From Nitrospirota bacterium (GTDB lineage: Bacteria; Nitrospirota; UBA9217), in contig JALNZF010000012.1 in the NCBI GenBank assembly GCA_023229435.1, positions 30,549 through 94,548 on the forward strand: DNA of 64,000 nucleotides, read 5' to 3'. Every line of letters starts with the position of its first letter. Within the stretch, counting starts at the first letter, position 1. The position numbers and the translations under genes were made by a program. The notes below the pieces were generated by a model, which was not told where the DNA came from, ran no database searches, and worked only from the letters and a program-made list of their open reading frames with translations. Positions 35,564 to 44,740 of this stretch are shown here, in pieces.

Positions 35564-36964
35564 GTGAAAGCGCTCATAATCATCGTGTTTGCTTCTCTGC
35601 TGACATCAGGCTGCGCTGCGCTTCCGTCAACGGTAAAGCCATTGCTCGAGGATGAGGGCGAAGTTTCCGTATACCTTGAGCCTCTTCCCCAGGCGGCGGC
35701 GAATTTGAAGTTCACGATCGACCGTCTCTCCCTCGTGGCCGGCGACGGCACGGAATTTCCCCTCCTCCTTGCCATGTCCGATATCCAGGGCAACGACGTG
35801 CGAAGACAACGGTTTCTTGCCGCGGGCCGCGTGCCTCCGGGGCAGTATAGCGGACTATCGTACGGGGTCGTAAAAGCCGCGCTCCGGGGTGAGGAAGGAG
35901 AGGCGGCCCTTCTCGTACCCGAAGCGCCGGTGAGGATCCCCCTCTCCTTTGAAATCGGCCGCAAGAAGGTTGTTGTCCTGTCTCTGTCGTTCCGGTACGA
36001 GGGGTCCGTCCAAAAGGGATTCAGCTTCACTCCGCAGTTCTCCCTCTTCATCCCCGGCATGCCGGTGAGCGGCCTGGCGGGGTTCACTGTTAACGGGGGC
36101 GACAACACCGTCACCGTCTTCGACAAAAAGGCAGGACAGGTCGCGGCGATCATCGCCACGGGCAGGGTGCCCGAGGCCATTGCCCTGGACCAGAAGGGCC
36201 GGCTGGCATATCTCTCCCTCGGGGAGGATGACGCCATCGAGGTGATCGATATCACGGATGGAACGTTCATCAACAGAGTGAACCTGAGGACCGGCGACGG
36301 GCCCCGCGAGCTGGCGCTGACTCCCGACGGAAAGCGCCTGCTGAGCCTGAACGCCCGCTCCCGCACTGTCAGCATCATCGATCCTGCCTCGGCGATCGAA
36401 CTCAACAGGGTCCCGGTGGGAGAGGGGCCCCGCCGGCTCCTGGTCAGCCGGACCGGGGAGCGGTGCTACGTGTTCAACAGCCGTTCAGATACCATTTCGG
36501 TCATCGACATCGCCAACAGCGCCATCGTCGCGACGATCTCCACGGAGCCCGGCCCCTTGATGGGCCAGTTCAACCGCAAAGGCGACCGGCTCTACGTGGT
36601 CTATGAGGGGAGCCCCTATCTCTCGGTCATCGATCCCTCCTCTCTTTCTGTTGTCAAAAGGGTGTTTGTCGGCCATGGGATCAGCGTTATCAAGACCGAT
36701 ACCCTTACCGATCTTCTGTACGTCTACCGGGGCGGGGACTCGCGGATTGAGGTGTATGAGCCCTTCTCCCTCATCCCGATCGATTACATCCCGGCCGTGA
36801 GCGACATCGCGGACATGACCATCGACAGCGAAACGAACAATCTCTTCGTTGTCAGCGTTGAAAAGAACACACTTCTGTCCATCAGCCTGATGAGTAAAAA
36901 GATCGTTGCGGAAATCGATACCGGCGGGCGCCCGGCGTGGGTGGCGGTCATGGGGCAGCGATAG
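35564..36964 (+). CDS. Lipoprotein with YVTN-type beta-propeller
   Basis: 466 residues from GTG at 35564, with AGGGGA upstream. The signal peptide ends in a lipobox (LTSGC, Cys near 18). Residues ~30-160 resemble a DUF4382-like carbohydrate-binding/adhesin fold (AAGRVPPGQYSGLSYGV). From ~165 on there are propeller blades of YVTN type: TVNGGDNTVTVFDKKAGQVA, DDAIEVIDITDGT, SRTVSIIDPASAIE, SDTISVIDIANSAIV, SPYLSVIDPSSLSVV. It is probably anchored in the outer membrane. It begins a tight run with the beta-barrel gene (3 bases on) and further lipoproteins, suggesting a surface assembly or anchoring complex for the cytochromes. Cargo and partner are not shown by the sequence. Confidence 0.8.
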   Translation: MKALIIIVFASLLTSGCAALPSTVKPLLEDEGEVSVYLEPLPQAAANLKFTIDRLSLVAGDGTEFPLLLAMSDIQGNDVRRQRFLAAGRVPPGQYSGLSYGVVKAALRGEEGEAALLVPEAPVRIPLSFEIGRKKVVVLSLSFRYEGSVQKGFSFTPQFSLFIPGMPVSGLAGFTVNGGDNTVTVFDKKAGQVAAIIATGRVPEAIALDQKGRLAYLSLGEDDAIEVIDITDGTFINRVNLRTGDGPRELALTPDGKRLLSLNARSRTVSIIDPASAIELNRVPVGEGPRRLLVSRTGERCYVFNSRSDTISVIDIANSAIVATISTEPGPLMGQFNRKGDRLYVVYEGSPYLSVIDPSSLSVVKRVFVGHGISVIKTDTLTDLLYVYRGGDSRIEVYEPFSLIPIDYIPAVSDIADMTIDSETNNLFVVSVEKNTLLSISLMSKKIVAEIDTGGRPAWVAVMGQR

Positions 36965-36967
36965 ACC

Positions 36968-39220
36968 ATGGGCCGGAACAATGAACATTATTTTATTGTA
37001 TTCATGCTGTTCAACCTGCTTCTCCTGCAGGGGACGGCATATGCGGACGTCTTCACGGGGTCCGCGGAATTGTTCGAACAGATCGGCAGGACAAACAATG
37101 TTACGTCCGAGGGGCTGACGTCGGTCACCAAATCGACCTATTTTTTACAGCGGTATAAACTTGACTACCATAATTCGATCTATCCGCAGGTCTTTCTGCG
37201 GGCTGGAGTGCGTCTGGAAAAGCAGGCCGTAAACAGTGACCTGGACGGCTTCACGAGCAGGCAGCATTCCACTGTCTTGATGCCCTCGGCCGGCATCACG
37301 CTCGCAAATCCCTTTGTCGTTTTCGGGGCCGGCTACGACGAGCGGGATGAAAAGGTGGAGTCAGGGGGAAGTTCATTCAGGACCTTCCGTGAGACGAACA
37401 GCGCCTTCCTGGGGCTCAGGCCTGAGGGACTTCCCACGGTGGACCTCATCTACAGCGGACAGAAGCGGTATGACGCGGACCGCGCATCGATCGACCAGGA
37501 GAATCGGCTGTTTTCCCTGAATACGATGTACCGGCCGGTCAGAAGTGTACAGCTCTCTTACAATACCTCCTACGAGGACAACGAACAACATATAGCGCGG
37601 ATCGAAACGCGCGTGCTGAGCCAAAGCGCGCGAGCAGGTTATGCAGACCGGTTTTTCAAGGATAGAATGTCTTTCGCAACCAATTACAATCTTACCCGTC
37701 AGGATGTGCAGTATACCAGGGCCGGCACGGGGGCGGTGGTCCAGACGCAGATCTTCCCCCTGGCCGGGCTCTCAGCCATTAATGACCAGCCGAACATCGG
37801 CGTCCTGAACTCAACTCCTGCGCTGATCGACGGCAATTTCACCGCAAGCAGCGGTATGAACATAGGACAGACCCCCTCCCTGGGGGGCGATATCAAAAAA
37901 AGGAACGCGGGACTGGACTTCGGGCTCCCTCTCGCAGTCAGCACCCTGTTCGTCTGGGTTGACCGGCAGGTTCCGGCCGATGCGGCCAATTCCTTTGTCT
38001 GGGAAATCTATGTCAGCCAGGACAACCAGACTTGGAGCCTCCATCAGACGGTCTTTCCCGCGGATTTCGGCGCGTTCGACAACCGGTTCGAGCTCTCCTT
38101 CGCCGGCGTAAGCACCCGGTACATCATGGCAGTGACGAGGCCGCTGTCCGTGGCAGTCGTCCCGCCGCCGGGCGTGGATGTAAGCAATATTTTCATCACC
38201 GAGCTCCAGGCCTTCAATGACCAGGCCGTCTCGCTGACCGCCGGGACCGCGAACAAAACAGCGCTGAACTCAGCGTCCCTGGACGTGAACACGAAAGTGA
38301 ATATCATCAGGAGCGACCGGTATGCGCTCTTGTACGACCTCTATTATGTGGAGAGGACTGCTGATCAGACAGGACAGCCTTTGCGCCGCGCGAGCACGCT
38401 CACCAATGCCCTTATTGCGAACGAGAAGTTCAACAGGGTGCTTACCGGCAACGCCAGGATCATGCGCCAGGACGATAATGCTGTGGGCGAGGGTTCGTCG
38501 ACCACCTATGATTACGCAGCCTCCCTTACAGCCTCGTGGGCGTCCCTCCCGAAGCTGAGCCACATTGCCGTGCTGTCCGGAAAACGGGAGGATTTTGTTG
38601 ACAAACATATTGTGAAGGACTCGGGAAGCCTGTCGCTGACCAACACCGCCGAGGTCTATCCGGGAATCAACGCCTATCTGGGCGGCATAGAGACCCTTGT
38701 TTCATCGAAGTCGGATGAGGCGATCGTACACACTGAGAGCTCCCTGGTTTCATTCGGCACCAACATGGTTCCCCACAGGACAATGACCGTAAATTTAAAT
38801 TATGACTGGTCGGAAGCGGTACAGTGGGGAAGCGACGCAAGCCTTGTGCCTGCCGGCGTCGCGGTATCGAGAAGACAGAGCATGCTCGCAAGCCTCGCCT
38901 ATAACCCGCTCGGCAGCCTCTATCTTTTCAGTTCGATCCAGAGAATTGAGGAGAAGGGCAAGGAAGGAATCACCTCCACCGTCTTCAGCGGATCGTGGTC
39001 GGCCCAGCGCACCGGAGGCGCTCTCGAACTGCGGTTCAATTACGCCGATTATGTCGAGTCCGAGGCGAGGACGAGGACGCGCAATTACGGTCCGTCGGCA
39101 CGATGGAAGATAAACGCGAGTGCCTTTCTCGAAGTCGCATACACAATCGCGACCATTGATTCTCCGCTGAATACTCAGGAATCGACTGCCCTGAACGCCA
39201 ATTTTAAAATGACCTTTTGA
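36968..39220 (+). CDS. Outer-membrane beta-barrel protein with discoidin-like insert
   Basis: 750 residues. The signal peptide ends GTAYA. The mature chain is made of alternating-hydrophobicity strands and ends NANFKMTF, the C-terminal Phe typical of outer-membrane barrels. Residues ~310-425 (LFVWVDRQVPADAANSFVWE, then IYVSQDNQTWSLHQT and STRYIMAVTRPL) look like an F5/8 type C (discoidin) domain, which often binds sugars, set inside the barrel. There is no haem motif. Placed upstream of 26- and 16-haem cytochromes, it is a good candidate for the porin of a porin-cytochrome conduit or for a filament outlet. That role is inferred from context; barrel size (about 24-28 strands from length) is only an estimate. 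Confidence 0.78.
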   Translation: MGRNNEHYFIVFMLFNLLLLQGTAYADVFTGSAELFEQIGRTNNVTSEGLTSVTKSTYFLQRYKLDYHNSIYPQVFLRAGVRLEKQAVNSDLDGFTSRQHSTVLMPSAGITLANPFVVFGAGYDERDEKVESGGSSFRTFRETNSAFLGLRPEGLPTVDLIYSGQKRYDADRASIDQENRLFSLNTMYRPVRSVQLSYNTSYEDNEQHIARIETRVLSQSARAGYADRFFKDRMSFATNYNLTRQDVQYTRAGTGAVVQTQIFPLAGLSAINDQPNIGVLNSTPALIDGNFTASSGMNIGQTPSLGGDIKKRNAGLDFGLPLAVSTLFVWVDRQVPADAANSFVWEIYVSQDNQTWSLHQTVFPADFGAFDNRFELSFAGVSTRYIMAVTRPLSVAVVPPPGVDVSNIFITELQAFNDQAVSLTAGTANKTALNSASLDVNTKVNIIRSDRYALLYDLYYVERTADQTGQPLRRASTLTNALIANEKFNRVLTGNARIMRQDDNAVGEGSSTTYDYAASLTASWASLPKLSHIAVLSGKREDFVDKHIVKDSGSLSLTNTAEVYPGINAYLGGIETLVSSKSDEAIVHTESSLVSFGTNMVPHRTMTVNLNYDWSEAVQWGSDASLVPAGVAVSRRQSMLASLAYNPLGSLYLFSSIQRIEEKGKEGITSTVFSGSWSAQRTGGALELRFNYADYVESEARTRTRNYGPSARWKINASAFLEVAYTIATIDSPLNTQESTALNANFKMTF

Positions 39221-39270
39221 GGATGCCTGCGCGAAAAAACGGATCTCATAGGCGAACATTGGAGAAAAAA

Positions 39271-39861
39271 ATGAAGAACTACAAAAATGGCGGGAACCTT
39301 CTTTGCGTGACCGTACTGCTGGCTGTTATCATCACCGCGGCCGGCTGCAAATCCCAGTCTCTGGAGGTGTATCGGGACCAGAAAATGGACATAGGATCGA
39401 TCTATACCGTTGCCGTCATGCCTTTGGTGAACCTGTCGAGGGACCAGATGGCGGCGGAACGGGTGCGGGATGTGTTAATAACCATGCTCCTTGCCGACGG
39501 TCGCGTGTACGTGATCCCGACCGGAGAGGTCGCCCGGCAGGTCTCCATGGTCGGGATCTTGAATCCCTCCCTGCCCACGAACGAAGAGGTCATAAAGCTC
39601 GGAAAGGCGCTGAAGGTCCAGGGGATTCTAACCGGAATGATTAAGGAATATGGTGACGTGAGAGCGGGCTCAGCTACCGCGAATGTCATATCGATAAGCA
39701 TGCTGCTGACGGAAGTCGATACCGGGAAGGTCGTCAGCTCCGTGTCATCCACGAAAGGCGGCATCGGTTTTTTTGAACGCCTTTTCGGCGGAGGCGGCGA
39801 ACCGATGAACGTTGTTACGACAAAGGCAATTAAGGATGTCATCAATAAACTTCTTCAATAA
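39271..39861 (+). CDS. Small CsgG/LpoB-like lipoprotein
   Basis: 196 residues from ATG at 39271, which has GGAG 7 bases upstream; a longer frame from 39217 starts at TTG inside the previous gene's stop. Lipobox ITAAGC. The mature part (YTVAVMPLVNLSRDQMAAER, VYVIPTGEVARQV, KALKVQGILTGMIKEYGDV, ISMLLTEVDTGKVVSSVSST) has the alpha/beta pattern of the CsgG/LpoB/GNA1162 group of outer-membrane-associated lipoproteins. CsgG and HfaB relatives export or anchor surface fibres. This one overlaps the next gene by 26 bases, and that gene ends in the same kind of domain, so the two probably work together. Confidence 0.75.
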   Translation: MKNYKNGGNLLCVTVLLAVIITAAGCKSQSLEVYRDQKMDIGSIYTVAVMPLVNLSRDQMAAERVRDVLITMLLADGRVYVIPTGEVARQVSMVGILNPSLPTNEEVIKLGKALKVQGILTGMIKEYGDVRAGSATANVISISMLLTEVDTGKVVSSVSSTKGGIGFFERLFGGGGEPMNVVTTKAIKDVINKLLQ

Positions 39862-42800
39862 AGAGCGGTTGCTCGTCGTTGCCTGCGCCCTCTGCCTCGT
39901 CGGGCATGCGGCCTCCCTGCAACCCGCTTACGCGGTCGAGACCCTGCGCAAGGCCCCGGCGAAAGTCACCCTGAGTCCTCTCGCTAAGATCCACGAGGGA
40001 AGCGCCAGGGCAGGCATGACCATTGCCAGGGCCCCTCAGGCGATAACGTTTGACCCGCTTGAGACACGGCCCTACAGCAAGACGCCGTTCTTTCTTGCCG
40101 CCACGGTTTCCAGCGGCCTCCGCGTCACCTACACAAGCTCCAATGCCGCTGTCGCAACCGTCAGAGGCAACAAGGTGACGATCACGGGCGTCGGAACGAC
40201 AGAGATCACTGCCTATCAGCGCGGAAACAGGAACTACCATGCGGCGGAGCCGGTAACGCGGGCTCTGACGGTGAACAAGGCCAAAGCCAAAGTCACCCTG
40301 AGCCGTCTCGCTCGAACCTACGACGGCGCGCCGAAATCCGTCAAGGCCTCGACGAACCCGAAAGGCCTGGTCGTGGGCATCGCCTACGACGGGAATGCCT
40401 CGGCGCCCGTCAATGCCGGACGATACACGGTGACAGCCACGGTCCGGGACGCCAACTACGAGGGAAGCGCCGAGGCCGGCATGATCATAGCGAAGGCGCC
40501 TCAGAAGATCGCCTTCAATGCCCCGACCGCGCGGACATACGGCGATGCGCCGTTCGATCTGGTTTCCACCTCGTCCAGCGGCCTCACGACAACCTACGCA
40601 AGCTCCAATCCCGCTGTCTCGGTCATCAGCGGCAATAAGGTGACGATCACGGGCGCGGGATCGACCGTGATCACCGCTTTTCAGGGGGGGGACGGCAACT
40701 ACCTTCCTGCGAAACCAATGCAGCGGATACTGACCATTGCGAAGGCGGAACAGACAATTGCGTTCGATGCCCCAACCACCGTGACCTACGGCGTCCTTGA
40801 TTTTTCTCCCAAGGCATTGGCGAGTTCGGGCCTTCCCGTGGTCTACGAAAGCTCGGACCCCTCGGTGGCCGTTGTCGTCGGAAACCAGGTCCATATCATC
40901 CGCGCCGGCGCATCGACGCTCATTGCGTCGCAGCCGGGAGACGACAACTATCTCGCGGCAAAGCCGGTAACGCAGGCGCTGACGGTGAACAAGGCCAAAG
41001 CCGAAGTCTCCCTCATCGGTCTCGATCAGACCTATGACGGCGCACAGAAGCAGGCCGGGGCCAGGACCGAGCCTGAAGGCCTGAGCGTCACCCTGACCTA
41101 CGACAAGAAGGCAACGGCGCCCGCGAAGGCGGGCAGCTACGCGGTCATCGGCACGGTTCGGGACACCAACTACGAGGGAAGCGCCACGGCAACGCTGAAC
41201 ATTGCGAAGGCTCCCCAGACGATAGCGTTCGATGCCCCGGTCACCGTGACCTACGGTGTCGTTGATTTTTCTCCCAAGGCATTGGCGAGTTCGGGCCTTC
41301 CCGTGTTCTACGAAAGCTCGGACCCCTCGGTTGCCGTTGTCATCGGAAACCAGGTCCATATCGTCGGCGCAGGCGCATCGACGCTCACTACATCGCAGCC
41401 GGGAGACGACAACTATCTCGCGGCAAAACCGGTAACGCAGGCGCTGACGGTGAACAAGGCCAAAGCCGAAGTCTCCCTCATCGGTCTCGATCAGACCTAT
41501 GACGGCGCTCAGAAGCAGGCCGGGGCCAGGACCAAGCCTGAAGGTCTGAGCGTTACCCTGACCTACGACAACAAGGCAACGGCGCCCGCGAAGGCGGGCA
41601 GCTACACGGTCATCGGCACGGTACAAGACGCCAACTACGAGGGTAGCGCCACGGCAACGCTGAACATTGCGAAGGCGGGTCAGACGATAGCGTTCGATGC
41701 TCTCACAACACGCACCTACGGCGACGGGACGTTCGTCCTTGCCTCCACGGTGTCGAGCGGCCTTACCGCGAGCTACGGGAGCTCCAATCCGTCTGTCGCG
41801 ATTATCAGCGGCAACCAGGTGAGAATTGCGGGGGCTGGAACTGCCGAGATCACTGCCTATCAGGATGGAGATGGCAACTACCTTGCCGCAAAACCGGTGA
41901 TGCAGGCGCTGACGGTGCATAAGGCCAAAGCCGAAGTCTCCCTCATTGGTCTCGATCAGACCTATGACGCCACACAGAAGCAAGTCGGGGCCAGGACGGA
42001 CCCAAAAAACCTGAACGTTGTGTTCCTCTACGACAATAATGCAACGGCGCCCGCGAAGGCGGGCAGCTACGCGGTCGTCGGCACGGTACAAGACGCCAAC
42101 TACGAGGGCAGCGCCTTCGCAACGCTGACCATTGCGAAGGCCGGCCAGAAGATCGCCTTCGATGCCCCGCTCACCGTTACCTACGGCGACGCCGACTTTT
42201 CTCCCGGGGCAAGGGCGAGTTCGGGACTTCCCGTGTTCTACGAAAGTTCGGACCCGTCAGTGGCCATTGTCGTCGAAAACCATGTCCATATCATCAGCGC
42301 GGGCTCATCGGAACTCATTGCGTCGCAGCCGGGAGACGACAACCACCTTGCGGCGGCGCCGAAAAAGCGGAAGCTGGCGGTGAAGCGGGCCGCTCAAACG
42401 ATAACGTTTCCCGCCCTTGAGGCAAGGCCTTACAATAAGGTCCCGTTCTCTCTTGAAGCCGCGGCGTCCAGCGGCCTGACCGTTGCTTGTGAAAGTTCGA
42501 ATGACGATGTCGCAACGGTGAACGGCAACCAGGTGACGATCAGGGGTGTTGGTACAACGACGATAACGGTGTTTCAGTCAGGGGACGGCAATTATCTGGC
42601 AGCAGCCCCGGTGAAGCAGGTCTTGACGGTGCGGAAGGCCCCCGCAAACGTAACGCTGGGCGCTCTGAAGCACATCTATGACGGGAAGCCGAAATCAGCG
42701 GCGAGCGAGACCAGACCGGCCAGACTTTCCGTGACGTTCACCTACGATGGAAGTGATAAACCGCCGGTCAATGCCGGAAGCTACTCGGTCGCAGCCACTG

Positions 42801-44563
42801 TCCGGGAAGACAACTACGAGGGGACCGCCACCGGGACGATGACCATCGCGAAGGCCGCCCAGAGGATCACGTTCGATCCCCTGATCACGATGACCTACGG
42901 CGACAGGCCGTTCTATCTTTTTTCCGAGGTGTCCAGCGGTCTCATCCCCGCTTATGAAAGCTCGGGTCCCGCTGTTGCGATCGTGACCGGCTCACGCGTG
43001 ACGATCGTGGGAGCCGGGACCGCGACCATCACGGCTTCCCAGGCCGGGGACAACAACCACCTTGAAGCGGAACCGGTGGGGCGGACATTCATCGTGAAAA
43101 AGGCCCCTCCGCTGATCACGCTGAACGGTCTGGAGCACAGGTATGATGGAACGCCAAAACCGGCTGCAAGCATGACCTCACCCGCCGGCCTCAGCGTGCA
43201 CATCACCTACGATGGAAATCCGGTTGCCCCCGTCAAGGCGGGACAATACGAAGTGATTGCCGCGGTCCAGAACCCCAACTATGAGGGAAGTGCGTCAGGC
43301 ACAATGTCCATAGCCAAGGCGTCCCAAAAGATAAAATTACCTGTCCTTGGGGTCAAAACCCTGGGGACCGGACCCTTCGAGCTCCCCGCCGTGCTGCCCA
43401 GCGGCCTTGCTGTTGACTACGAAAGCTCCGATCCGACCATTGCGACCGTCAGCGGCAACCAGTTGACGGTCAGGGCCGTCGGGACCGCGACGATCACCGC
43501 ATTTCAGGAGGGGGACGGCAACCACCTGCCGGTAGAGCCGGTGATGCGGCCGCTGATCGTGCTCGCTCAAAAGCTCCGTATCGTCGTATTTCCCGTGAAA
43601 AATCTGAGCGGGAGACCTGCGCCCCTGAAGGAGATCCGTCAATCGCTCATTGAGGCGCTGGCCCGCCGGGGAGACGTCGTACTCGACGACGAAGCGATGC
43701 TGCAGTTCATGACGCGTCACCGCATACGGTATACCGGCGGCGTCGATATCCTCACGGCCAGGGCGTGGAGGGAAGAGACGGGAACGGAGGCAGTACTCAT
43801 CGCCTCGGTGGACCAGTATAAAGATTCCGAGGTGCCGAAGATCTCGCTTACCTGCCGTCTCGTTTCTACCGGGGAGATGCCGCGCATCCTGTGGATGGAG
43901 AGCATCGGATTGTCCGGCGACGATTCACCCGGTCTGTTCGGAAGCGGGTTGATAGGGCAAATCGGGCCCCTCCAGAACAAGGCCATCAAGCAACTCATGG
44001 ACTCCCTGTCCGCATTCTACGCGGATAGAATATCCCCCCCGGCGGAAAAGGGCTGGGTCATGGAGGTATTCAAACCAAAGAAGTCCTCTGAAACGCCGTT
44101 TATCGATCCCGACCGGACCTACAAGGTCGCTATCATGCCGTTCTACAACAGTACCAAGAACTCGAATGCCGGCGAGATCCTTGCGCTGCGGTTCATGAGC
44201 CAGCTGGTCAAGAACGGGGCCTTTGATGTCCTTGAACCCGGCGTGGTCCGGCAGAAGTTCCTGGACTACAGAATCATCATGAATGACGGCATTGCCAGGG
44301 CCGATGCGGAAAGTTTTTTTATCAACCAGAAAATGGACCTGATTCTTATGGGCAAGATCATCGACTACCAGGAAGGCAATCCAGATATGGAGTTCGAAGT
44401 GCAGGTCTATAACAGAAAAAGCAAGTCAATGGCCTGGTCGTCGTGGAGCTACAATCGCGGCAACGATGCCATGCTCGTGTTCGACTGGAACCGGGTGAGC
44501 AACGTCGCAGAACTGGCATCGCAGATGGTAAAGACCATTATCCGGGACATGATGACGGAATGA
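39836..44563 (+). CDS. Giant MBG/Big-repeat protein with two C-terminal CsgG/LpoB-like domains
   Basis: 1575 residues from ATG at 39836, which gives a clean signal peptide ending QPAYA; the ribosome site is poor and the gene overlaps its neighbour, suggesting coupled translation. Residues ~40-1240 alternate MBG-type modules (QTYDGAQKQAGARTEPEGLS ... NYEGSA) with Big-like modules (ESSDPSVAVV ... GDDNYLAAKPV). The last ~330 residues hold two CsgG/LpoB-like modules: RIVVFPVKNLSGRPAPLKEI with EAVLIASVDQYKD, and YKVAIMPFYNSTKNSNAGEI with DLILMGKIIDYQEG. MBG repeats usually make long adhesive stalks. Joined to CsgG-like ends they could form a periplasm-spanning or surface stalk of the cytochrome complex. 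Central modules are almost identical at DNA level. I know no described protein with this combination. Confidence 0.85.
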   Translation: MSSINFFNKERLLVVACALCLVGHAASLQPAYAVETLRKAPAKVTLSPLAKIHEGSARAGMTIARAPQAITFDPLETRPYSKTPFFLAATVSSGLRVTYTSSNAAVATVRGNKVTITGVGTTEITAYQRGNRNYHAAEPVTRALTVNKAKAKVTLSRLARTYDGAPKSVKASTNPKGLVVGIAYDGNASAPVNAGRYTVTATVRDANYEGSAEAGMIIAKAPQKIAFNAPTARTYGDAPFDLVSTSSSGLTTTYASSNPAVSVISGNKVTITGAGSTVITAFQGGDGNYLPAKPMQRILTIAKAEQTIAFDAPTTVTYGVLDFSPKALASSGLPVVYESSDPSVAVVVGNQVHIIRAGASTLIASQPGDDNYLAAKPVTQALTVNKAKAEVSLIGLDQTYDGAQKQAGARTEPEGLSVTLTYDKKATAPAKAGSYAVIGTVRDTNYEGSATATLNIAKAPQTIAFDAPVTVTYGVVDFSPKALASSGLPVFYESSDPSVAVVIGNQVHIVGAGASTLTTSQPGDDNYLAAKPVTQALTVNKAKAEVSLIGLDQTYDGAQKQAGARTKPEGLSVTLTYDNKATAPAKAGSYTVIGTVQDANYEGSATATLNIAKAGQTIAFDALTTRTYGDGTFVLASTVSSGLTASYGSSNPSVAIISGNQVRIAGAGTAEITAYQDGDGNYLAAKPVMQALTVHKAKAEVSLIGLDQTYDATQKQVGARTDPKNLNVVFLYDNNATAPAKAGSYAVVGTVQDANYEGSAFATLTIAKAGQKIAFDAPLTVTYGDADFSPGARASSGLPVFYESSDPSVAIVVENHVHIISAGSSELIASQPGDDNHLAAAPKKRKLAVKRAAQTITFPALEARPYNKVPFSLEAAASSGLTVACESSNDDVATVNGNQVTIRGVGTTTITVFQSGDGNYLAAAPVKQVLTVRKAPANVTLGALKHIYDGKPKSAASETRPARLSVTFTYDGSDKPPVNAGSYSVAATVREDNYEGTATGTMTIAKAAQRITFDPLITMTYGDRPFYLFSEVSSGLIPAYESSGPAVAIVTGSRVTIVGAGTATITASQAGDNNHLEAEPVGRTFIVKKAPPLITLNGLEHRYDGTPKPAASMTSPAGLSVHITYDGNPVAPVKAGQYEVIAAVQNPNYEGSASGTMSIAKASQKIKLPVLGVKTLGTGPFELPAVLPSGLAVDYESSDPTIATVSGNQLTVRAVGTATITAFQEGDGNHLPVEPVMRPLIVLAQKLRIVVFPVKNLSGRPAPLKEIRQSLIEALARRGDVVLDDEAMLQFMTRHRIRYTGGVDILTARAWREETGTEAVLIASVDQYKDSEVPKISLTCRLVSTGEMPRILWMESIGLSGDDSPGLFGSGLIGQIGPLQNKAIKQLMDSLSAFYADRISPPAEKGWVMEVFKPKKSSETPFIDPDRTYKVAIMPFYNSTKNSNAGEILALRFMSQLVKNGAFDVLEPGVVRQKFLDYRIIMNDGIARADAESFFINQKMDLILMGKIIDYQEGNPDMEFEVQVYNRKSKSMAWSSWSYNRGNDAMLVFDWNRVSNVAELASQMVKTIIRDMMTE
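40996..42390. repeat. 465-bp coding tandem repeats (MBG+Big unit)
   Basis: The string beginning CAAAGCCGAAGTCTCCCTCA recurs at 40996, 41461 and 41926, exactly 465 bases (155 codons) apart, with long stretches identical between units 1 and 2. Such units invite recombination, so module number may differ between strains and may be misassembled. Confidence 0.9.
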
Positions 44564-44719
44564 CGCATGGATCGATACCCCTGAACGATGAGGGGCACGT
44601 GCAAGGTGTGGTGTTTTTGAGCAGAGTGTGGTAATATTCTCCCTTCCCATGAGGCGAAGGCAGGCATCGCTGAGGGCAAAGGCATTGTCCGGAACATAAT
44701 GAATGACGGAATGACGCAT
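44520..44719. repeat. Relic of a tandem duplication at the 3' end of the MBG gene
   Basis: ATGACGGAATGACGCAT occurs at 44552-44568, over the real stop codon, and again at 44703-44719. The ~35 bases before each copy are also similar (GCATCGC-GA-GG-AAAG--CATT-TCCGG-ACAT). The spacer copy no longer encodes the gene, so it is a decayed duplication; it leaves the foldase gene start 21 bases after the second copy. Confidence 0.65.
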
Positions 44720-44740
44720 TAATCAGGAGGTAAGGAATAC

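Noticed and set aside
39842..42091. 749-codon minus-strand ORF
   Set aside because: Exact shadow of the MBG repeat gene; its apparent internal repeats simply mirror the coding repeats on the other strand.
40996..42390. Regular repeats as a possible CRISPR array
   Set aside because: Units are 465 bp, coding and in frame; no short direct repeats with unique spacers occur anywhere in the window.
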